Positions 37,005 to 42,515 of a DNA stretch of 42,515 bases are shown piece by piece. Position 1 is the stretch's first letter, and each line of letters opens with the position of its first letter. Source of the DNA: Peptoniphilaceae bacterium AM52-5BH (lineage in GTDB: Bacteria; Bacillota; Clostridia; Tissierellales; Peptoniphilaceae); the NCBI GenBank assembly GCA_027669155.1, contig JAQEDR010000006.1:1-42515 (forward strand), written 5' to 3'. The notes under the pieces were generated by a model. That model saw only the letters and a list, made by a program, of their open reading frames with translations. It had not been told where the DNA came from and searched no databases. Both the position numbers and the translations under genes were made by a program.

Positions 37005-39995
37005 ATGGAAGTATATATGATTTTTAAAAACAACACCTATAAAAAGCTAGTTATAGGATCAATCTTAATTAACACAATCCTAATTTCTCAAACAGCTTAT
37101 GCAAATGATGAAAACGATATTTTAGCAAAGGACACAAAAATTGTAGATTCAGAATTAAAAAACGATGCAGAAAAAGAAGATACATATACTGACGAAATTC
37201 TAGAAAAAGATTCTAAGACAGATCTTGAAGAAAAAGAAAATACTCCGAAAAAAATGGAAAAAGTCTCCTTAGACCCGCAAGAAGAAGGCAAAGATGAAGA
37301 AAAATTAGAACAAAAATATAAAGAAAACATAAAAGCTTGGGCAAATTCCTTTGCTGGAAACTCCTACTACGACAAGGACGACGAAAAGATGGCCAATCTA
37401 AATGAAAAGATGGATAACAATGTCGAAAATACTTTGAAATTAGTAGCGGAAAATAATGAAAATAATTTTTGGACAGATATAGAAAGCTACGATCAATCCA
37501 AGTTTATTACCCAATCTTACAGAAAGATTGAATCTGTTGCCAAACAATACGCCAATCCCGGCTCAAAATATTATAAAAATGAAAATGTCAAAAAAGTAAT
37601 CATGGATGCCCTTGAATGGGAATATAATAAAAACTACAATGAAAATTCATCTATTGGTAAAGGAAACTGGTGGGATTATGAAATTGGTACTCCAAGGGCT
37701 ATCAACAATATCCTCTCCTTAATCTATGACGATCTTGACCAGGAAACAATAAATAAATACACCAAGCCAATTAACCACTTTGTTCCAGATCCATACCAAT
37801 TTAGAGTTACAACTGGCAAGCCTTTTAAGGCCAAAGGCGGCAACCTCATAGACATGGGTCGTGTAAGAATTATTGCCGGATTTTTACAAAATGATTCTGA
37901 AATGGTAGATGGGACAATCAAGGCCCTTAAGCAAGTTTACGAAATCAGAGATGAAAATATGGGTAGCACTGAAGAGGGCGAAAACGATGGTTTCTATGTA
38001 GATGGTTCTTATGTTGACCATACAAATGTAGCCTACAATGGTGCCTACGGAAATGTTATGCTCGATGGTTTCTCCCAACTTCTTCCAGCACTAACTAACA
38101 ATACAAGTTTTGACAGAGAAGAAGTAAATAAAATCCACGATATAATCGATAAATCCTTCCTCCCATTCCTACACAGAACTCAAATGATGGATATGGTCAG
38201 AGGTAGATCTATATCTAGGGAAAAATTACAACCACATAATTCTGGTGCAGAAGTTATCCGCTCTATCATGAGGATAGCAGACGCTTCTGATGAAACAAGA
38301 AAAACTAAATACAATTCTTTTATCAAAGATATCACAACAGATAATAACTACTTTGATTTTTCTAATAACTTAAACAACTTTAGGGATATTTTCCTTTACA
38401 ACAAGATAAAAGAACAGCAAGTAGAACAAATAAAGAAAGAAAATAAAATCCATATCTTTAACAATATGGATAAGCTAGTTTATAATAACGCCGACAAGGA
38501 TTATTCCCTAGGCTTCTCAATGCACTCATCTAGGATCAAGAACTTTGAATACATGAACGGAGAAAACTCAAAAGGTTGGTACACTTCAGATGGCGTAGTT
38601 TATCTCTACAACCAGGAACTATCCCACTACAGTGACAACTATTGGGCAACTGTAGACCATAGCCACCTTCCATCAGCAACTGAAATTAAGGAAGTAAGGG
38701 ATTCATCTACTGACAAGAAAAATGACAAAACTGAAAGTCTTCTTAAGAGTAGTTTTGTTGGTGCAACTAAGCTAGATGAGAAAAACGCTAGTCTTGCCAT
38801 GGACTTTAATAACTGGAATGATGATATAAGACTTAAAAAATCCTGGTTTATCCTCGGTGACAGAGTTGTATTTCTAGGCAGCGATATAGAAAATCCAAAT
38901 GATAAAGAAGTTTACACAAACATTGAAAATAGAAAATTAAAAGAGACTGATCAATATAAGATTTATGTAAATGACAAGGTGCTAAATGATAAAAAAACTA
39001 CAGAAGACGGTATTTCCAAAGTCTTCCTAGAAAGCAAAAACGGACCTAATGAAAATATTGGATATTATTTCCTAAATAATAAAAATCTGACAGTAGAAAA
39101 AGAACACAGAGAAGGAAGCTGGTCTGAGGTTAACAAAGACGGCAGCAAGGATAAAAAAGAAAACGACTTTATCAAAATTAGCCAAGACCACAAGGATAAT
39201 ACTGGTTATGCCTATGTCATGATGCCAGCAACAAGCAAGGATGAATTTGACAAGGCTCCTATAGATGATATCAAGGTCTTATCAAACACCAACAAGGTCC
39301 AAGCAGTTTTCGACCAAACAAATAATATTTGGGGAATCTCACTCTTTAATGATGAGGAATTTAAGATAAACGATGAGCTTAGCCTTGATAAAAAGGGACT
39401 TTACACAATTAAGAAAGATGGAGATAAGTATATAATTTCCTACTTCGATCCATCAAAGACCCACACAGGCGAAGACCTAGTAGCAGTTAAAGATGGCCAA
39501 ACTATCAAGAAACCAAACCACGCCAAGGACTACTACATCTACGAACTAGAACATAAAAAAGTAGATTCTAAAGATAATAACGGCAACAAGCCTGGTCTTG
39601 ATATAATAGATGATAACAAGAAATTACCTGATACTGGCAAAACCGAAGAAGGATCTAAAGAAGATAAGCCTGAAACTGAAAAAACTGAAGAAAATATAAC
39701 TGATGTAAAACCAGAAGGCGAAAAAATCGAACATAATAAAATCTATGAAAAGCCAGACGGCAAAAGAACTGAAGATAAAAAAGCTGATGAAAATACAGAA
39801 GCTAATAAAGATCAAAAAAGTAAATCTGATGAAAATTATGGTTCTATAAAAATCGACGATATAATACTAGATCAAAAACCTGCCAGAAACACAAAAGCAA
39901 ATGAAAGTCCAAAAACAGGCGTTTCTTCAAGCATTGGCTATATAGGTCTACTTGGCGCAAGTGTCCTTGCTCTCTTTAAGAAAAAAGAAAAATAA
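37005..39995 (+). CDS. Secreted, wall-anchored polysaccharide lyase family 8 (hyaluronate/chondroitin lyase)
   Basis: Cleaves hyaluronan or chondroitin by beta-elimination outside the cell, giving Delta4,5-unsaturated disaccharides. 996 residues: signal peptide 1-33 (LVIGSILINTILISQTAYA, cut before NDE), charged linker 34-100, PL8 toroid and beta domains about 100-850, acidic/lysine-rich spacer 850-965, and a sorting end. Catalytic Asn280, His339 and Tyr348 (NGFYVDGSYVDHTNVAYNGA) match Asn349, His399 and Tyr408 of S. pneumoniae hyaluronate lyase, with nine extra residues between Asn and His. The C-terminus is SPKTG (968-972), a hydrophobic stretch and KKKEK, a sortase-type signal; an internal LPDTG lies at 874-878. 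ATG 37005 has only a weak AGGT site; ATG 37017 is an alternative. Confidence 0.93.
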   Translation: MEVYMIFKNNTYKKLVIGSILINTILISQTAYANDENDILAKDTKIVDSELKNDAEKEDTYTDEILEKDSKTDLEEKENTPKKMEKVSLDPQEEGKDEEKLEQKYKENIKAWANSFAGNSYYDKDDEKMANLNEKMDNNVENTLKLVAENNENNFWTDIESYDQSKFITQSYRKIESVAKQYANPGSKYYKNENVKKVIMDALEWEYNKNYNENSSIGKGNWWDYEIGTPRAINNILSLIYDDLDQETINKYTKPINHFVPDPYQFRVTTGKPFKAKGGNLIDMGRVRIIAGFLQNDSEMVDGTIKALKQVYEIRDENMGSTEEGENDGFYVDGSYVDHTNVAYNGAYGNVMLDGFSQLLPALTNNTSFDREEVNKIHDIIDKSFLPFLHRTQMMDMVRGRSISREKLQPHNSGAEVIRSIMRIADASDETRKTKYNSFIKDITTDNNYFDFSNNLNNFRDIFLYNKIKEQQVEQIKKENKIHIFNNMDKLVYNNADKDYSLGFSMHSSRIKNFEYMNGENSKGWYTSDGVVYLYNQELSHYSDNYWATVDHSHLPSATEIKEVRDSSTDKKNDKTESLLKSSFVGATKLDEKNASLAMDFNNWNDDIRLKKSWFILGDRVVFLGSDIENPNDKEVYTNIENRKLKETDQYKIYVNDKVLNDKKTTEDGISKVFLESKNGPNENIGYYFLNNKNLTVEKEHREGSWSEVNKDGSKDKKENDFIKISQDHKDNTGYAYVMMPATSKDEFDKAPIDDIKVLSNTNKVQAVFDQTNNIWGISLFNDEEFKINDELSLDKKGLYTIKKDGDKYIISYFDPSKTHTGEDLVAVKDGQTIKKPNHAKDYYIYELEHKKVDSKDNNGNKPGLDIIDDNKKLPDTGKTEEGSKEDKPETEKTEENITDVKPEGEKIEHNKIYEKPDGKRTEDKKADENTEANKDQKSKSDENYGSIKIDDIILDQKPARNTKANESPKTGVSSSIGYIGLLGASVLALFKKKEK

Positions 39996-40034
39996 AGTTT
40001 TATTTTCCCTATTAAGTAAATAAAGAAGACATAT

Positions 40035-40071
40035 AAAAGTAAAAGGCTAATATTACTAGCCTTCCACTTTT
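40035..40071 (+). terminator. Terminator of the PL8 gene
   Basis: AAAAGT..AAGGCTA pairs with TAGCCTT..ACTTTT around a 7-base loop, followed by TATTTTG. It is located 40 bp after the PL8 stop. Confidence 0.85.
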
Positions 40072-40100
40072 ATTTTGTACCTCCAAATCATAATTTAAGG

Positions 40101-40630
40101 TGACCCCATAAAGTTGGACCTAATAGCAGAGTTAGTGTTAAAGCTTACTCTGCTATTTCCTTGTTATTTCTTACCCATAAGTGTAGGATTTTTTATACTA
40201 CATCCTTCTTTCTATATTCCACTGAACTTAAATATCCTAATTTTTCTTTTATTCTTTCTCCGTTGTAATATTTTATATATTCTTCTATTGTTTGTTTTAA
40301 GCGTTCATATGAGTGGAATTTTCTTCAATAGTATATTTCCTGTTTTAATATACCAAAGAAGTTTTCCATTGGTGATTTATCTAGCTAGTTTCCTTTTCTT
40401 AACATTGATTGGTTAATTACTTCATCTTCTAGTCTTGATGTGTATTGTTTTATTTGATAGGCCCATCCTTGGTCTGAATGAAATATTCTCTTATTCTTGC
40501 TAGCACTTGTTACTTCTATTGTTTAATCTAAAGCTTTTAGTATTGATCCTATTGTTGGTTTTTCGATATTTCATAGTTTAATATTTCAGTTTTGTAGATA
40601 TTTAAGTATAGATTTATATAGAGTTTCTTT
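40101..40630 (-). pseudogene. IS3-family (IS150-like) transposase remnant
   Basis: Read on the minus strand, the translation gives the end of an IS3 OrfB integrase core: RIFHSDQGWAYQIKQYTSRL, SPMENFFGILKQEIYY (with the last acid of the DDE triad) and YIKYYNGERIKEKLGYLSSV. At least three in-frame stops (TAA, TAG, TGA) break it, and the first part, with the OrfA gene, is missing. TGACCCCATAAAGTTGGACC at 40101 looks like the outer terminal repeat of an IS150-group element. The 5' side runs directly into a fragment of fbp. It is dead and cannot move on its own. Confidence 0.85.
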
Positions 40631-40656
40631 ATATGATAACTGCCTGGTTTATCTTT

Positions 40657-40937
40657 AAGGGAGGCAGCAAGCTCTACGTAATAGATGGAGAAATATCCAA
40701 ACCTTACCAAGCCAAAACAGGAATAGCAGGCTACACCCTAATGTTTAACTCCCACCACGTAGCCCTAGCAGAGCACAAAAGCTACGAATCAATCACAGAC
40801 AAAGTATCTAGCTACACCCCAAATATAAAAGAAGTAGAAATCTTGCTTCCTAGAATGCTCAAAAAGGATACAGACGAGGGTAGGATATAAGATAAAAAAT
40901 TAATGTCTTAGAGAAGTTTTTAGAAATATATGATTAG
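40657..40937 (+). pseudogene. 3' fragment of a class III fbp gene
   Basis: The last roughly 93 codons of fbp are repeated here, joined directly to the IS3 remnant. The stretch 40741-40842 is identical to fbp 25626-25727 over 102 bases. The 80 bases before it differ at about 9 positions, most of them silent, and the part after it (from 40843) is more diverged and broken by a frameshift with an early TAA. There is no start codon or promoter of its own. It cannot make a working enzyme. The pattern suggests a relic from another fbp allele with later gene conversion. Confidence 0.9.
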
Positions 40938-40957
40938 ATATCAAATGTATAGATAAT

Positions 40958-41002
40958 AAATCGTGTTCGTAGAAGTAAATGATACTTCTTTCAGCACGAT
41001 TT
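40958..41002 (+). terminator. Terminator-like hairpin after the fbp fragment
   Basis: AAATCGTG...AGAAGT pairs with ACTTCT...CACGATTT and is followed by a T-run. It differs from the terminator of the intact fbp gene, so it was either brought in with the fragment or belongs to the neighbouring IS element. Confidence 0.6.
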
Positions 41003-41915
41003 TTTCGTAAAAAAAGACATCTTCTTGCTAGTTTAACCAAGAAATTATCAATGAAAGATATTTGTAATGATAATTATGTATCTACTACTGCTTCTAGGCT
41101 AATGACTAAGTTTGATAATGAATTCAATGTAGACTCTTATTATATGCCAGAACACCTATCCTTTGATGAGTTTAAGTTAACCAAGGATGCTAAGGGAGCT
41201 ATGAATTTCGTTTATCTAAATTCTGGTAATCATAAGGTACTTGATATCGTTGAGAATAGACAGATAAATTGCAAAAAAATTTCTTATGCTACCATATGTA
41301 TATTGGAGACAAGGTTAAGAATGTATTTATCGCTATGTATAGCCCTTGTGTTTCACTAATTAAAAAACTATTTGTTAATGCAAAAAATATTATTGATTGG
41401 TTTCATATTGTAAATCTATTTACAAATTATTTCAACCATACAAGCCACTTGATTATATTCATTTTTTTAAACGCATTCATTTTAAAGCTAGTCTATTATA
41501 TGATGATGATATTATTGATATTAGTCTTGATGTTGATAAGACTTAAAAAAAACATATGAATGGTATCAATTTTTGAGGGAAGATATTGAAACAATGGATT
41601 TGAATTGTTTACATTTCATTTAAAGTATTTTAAAGATAAAGTTAGTAATAGAATGAAAACATCAATAGAATCTTGTTTTTTATTATCTAGAACATATTAA
41701 TCTGTTATTTTTTTAATGTGCCAATTGAAGGAGTTAATAAATTTATTAAGGTTTTAAAGAGGATAGTTTTTGTCTACAGGAATTTCGCTAATTTTGAACT
41801 AGAATATTTATTACTAGGAAATTGTTAGCTAGTTAGAATTTTAGAGATAGAAATTTCTATCACTTATTAAAAATTTGGTTGATTTTTATTTACCAACAAG
41901 ATTTGACAAAGTGCC
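40979..41915 (+). pseudogene. ISL3-family transposase remnant
   Basis: Pieces of one transposase in shifting frames: FFRKKRHLLASLTKKLSMKD, LMTKFDNEFNVDSYYMPEHL with SFDEFKLTKDAKGAMNFVYL, NHKVLDIVENRQI, then a frame change to MYSPCVSLIKKLFVNAKNII with DWFHIVNLF, and near 41720-41815 NVPIEGVNKFIKVLKRIVFV with YRNFANF. These match, in order, the catalytic core of ISL3 transposases. Several frameshifts and stops make it non-functional. The N-terminal zinc-finger part is missing. The end near 41915 (TTGACAAAGTGCC) may be the terminal repeat. No other gene is seen from 41560 to 41927. Confidence 0.8.
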
Positions 41916-41927
41916 ATATAAAAAATG

Positions 41928-41957
41928 CCCCCTTTACAGAACATCTTGCAAAGGGGG
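41928..41957 (-). terminator. Terminator of the surface-protein gene
   Basis: CCCCCTTT (41928-41935) and AAAGGGGG (41950-41957) form an 8-bp stem with a 14-base loop. On the minus strand it is followed by CATTTTTTAT. It lies 46 bp after the stop codon of the surface protein. Confidence 0.85.
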
Positions 41958-42003
41958 GGATTTTTAATCTAATCTAGATATTTAATTTTCGACAAATTAT
42001 CTA

Positions 42004-42515
42004 CTATTTTCTTTTCTTGCTTTTAAATAAAGCGAGTACTGAACCAGCTAAAGTAACAAGTGCACCTAATGAAGAACCTACGCCTGTTCTTACTTTGCCT
42101 CTACCTTTCTTATTAGCTTGGTTAGTAGATTTTGATCCTGTAACTACAGTAGTCTTTCCTGATGAATCTGTGCCAGTACTTGTTGTTGTATCATCTATAG
42201 AAACGCCTGCTTTCTTAGTACTTTCTTTCTTCTTGTAGATATGTTTTGTATTACCTTTTTCATCTGTTTTTGTTTCTACAAATTCATATCCTTCGATGTC
42301 TTTTTTAGGTTGTTTACCATTTTCCTTAGGAGAAATAGTATTTCCTTTTTCATCGACGTATTCTGTTACTACATCTTTAGTAGGTGTAGTAGTTTTCTTC
42401 TTGTAGATGTGTTTTGTATTACCTTTTTCATCAGTTTCGGTTCTTACAAATTCATATCCTTTAATATCTTTCTTAGGTTGTTTACCATCTTCCTTAGGAG
42501 AAATAGTATTTCCTT
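42004..42515 (-). CDS. Cell-wall surface protein, C-terminal part only
   Basis: The 5' end is outside the window; 170 codons are seen. They hold one complete and one partial copy of a 56-residue repeat (VVTEYVDEKGNTISPKENGK, QPKKDIEGYEFVETKTDEKG, NTKHIYKKK), of the MucBP-like or adhesin stalk type seen in Gram-positive surface proteins. A Thr/Ser/Lys-rich linker follows (STKKAGVSIDDTTTSTGTDS), then KVRTG, a hydrophobic stretch (VGSSLGALVTLAGSVLALF) and KSKKRK. This is a sortase-type end, but the motif is KVRTG, not LPxTG. The stop is TAG 42004, followed at once by a second TAG. Ligand and full size are unknown. Confidence 0.85.
   Translation of the reverse strand, partial: GNTISPKEDGKQPKKDIKGYEFVRTETDEKGNTKHIYKKKTTTPTKDVVTEYVDEKGNTISPKENGKQPKKDIEGYEFVETKTDEKGNTKHIYKKKESTKKAGVSIDDTTTSTGTDSSGKTTVVTGSKSTNQANKKGRGKVRTGVGSSLGALVTLAGSVLALFKSKKRK
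42224..42515 (-). repeat. 168-bp tandem repeat in the surface-protein gene
   Basis: The sequence TTCCTTAGGAGAAATAG recurs at 42322 and 42490, a period of 168 bp (56 codons). The two copies are nearly identical where both are seen, with small changes such as GAT/AAT (ED/EN) and ATT/ATC. The array runs beyond the right edge, so copy number is not known. Confidence 0.85.

Noticed and set aside
40633..40890. An 85-codon frame taken as a small functional protein
   Set aside because: It is IS3-side sequence fused to the C-terminal part of fbp, without promoter or ribosome site.
40979..41359. A 126-codon frame taken as a functional gene
   Set aside because: It is the middle of a frameshifted ISL3 transposase; homology continues in other frames downstream.
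42224..42515. CRISPR-like repeat
   Set aside because: The 168-bp period is in frame, translated and nearly identical throughout, so it is a protein repeat with no spacers.

Overview
The window looks like a chromosomal segment of a low-GC, Gram-positive, anaerobic coccus of the Peptoniphilaceae type, most likely Anaerococcus or a close relative. This rests on the AT-rich codon use, strong AGGAGG ribosome sites, rpoBC and str-operon proteins of Firmicutes type, a class III fructose-bisphosphatase, [4Fe-4S] oxidoreductases, two PTS systems and sortase-type surface proteins. The genus is an inference; no 16S gene is present.

Layout. (1) 1-4178, minus strand: the str operon rpsL-rpsG-fusA-tuf (tuf runs off the left edge) with its own consensus promoter. 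(2) 4351-14633: about 10.5 kb of accessory genes lying between the str operon and rpoBC. It holds an alpha-glucoside PTS permease, a 6-phospho-alpha-glucosidase and two tandem RpiR-type regulators (minus), then tpx, a frameshifted PPC/DUF296 gene, a MATE exporter, a bacterial PH-domain protein, a ClC antiporter and an iron-sulfur aldo/keto reductase. (3) 14934-22379, minus: rpoB-rpoC with promoter and terminator. (4) 22440-25862: a nitroreductase, a membrane protein with an in-frame amber codon, and class III fbp. (5) 25871-39995: a glycosaminoglycan-use locus. An 11-gene minus-strand operon (OYE-like oxidoreductase, SDR, FAD flavoprotein, 2-hydroxyacid dehydrogenase, TIM-barrel isomerase, PTS EIIB-EIIC-EIID, YajC-like protein, heparinase II/III-like lyase, EIIA) is divergent from an AraC regulator and a secreted PL8 hyaluronate/chondroitin lyase. 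(6) 40101-41915: a graveyard of a broken IS3 transposase, a 3' fragment of fbp and a broken ISL3 transposase. (7) 42004-42515: the C-terminal end of a repeat-bearing, cell-wall-sorted protein.

How the genes work together. PL8 should cut hyaluronan or chondroitin outside the cell to unsaturated disaccharides. The mannose-family PTS would import and phosphorylate them, and the cytosolic heparinase-like protein and five redox/isomerase enzymes would process them. No GH88 unsaturated glucuronyl hydrolase, KduI, KdgK or KdgA is visible here, and the operon instead encodes several flavin and NAD enzymes. The operon promoter and the PL8 promoter share the 10-mer AAATGTAAAT in the same orientation and exactly 42 bp upstream of a TGT-TATAWT extended -10, which points to one regulator, probably the AraC protein between them. 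This redox-rich locus is the best candidate for an undescribed system in the window.
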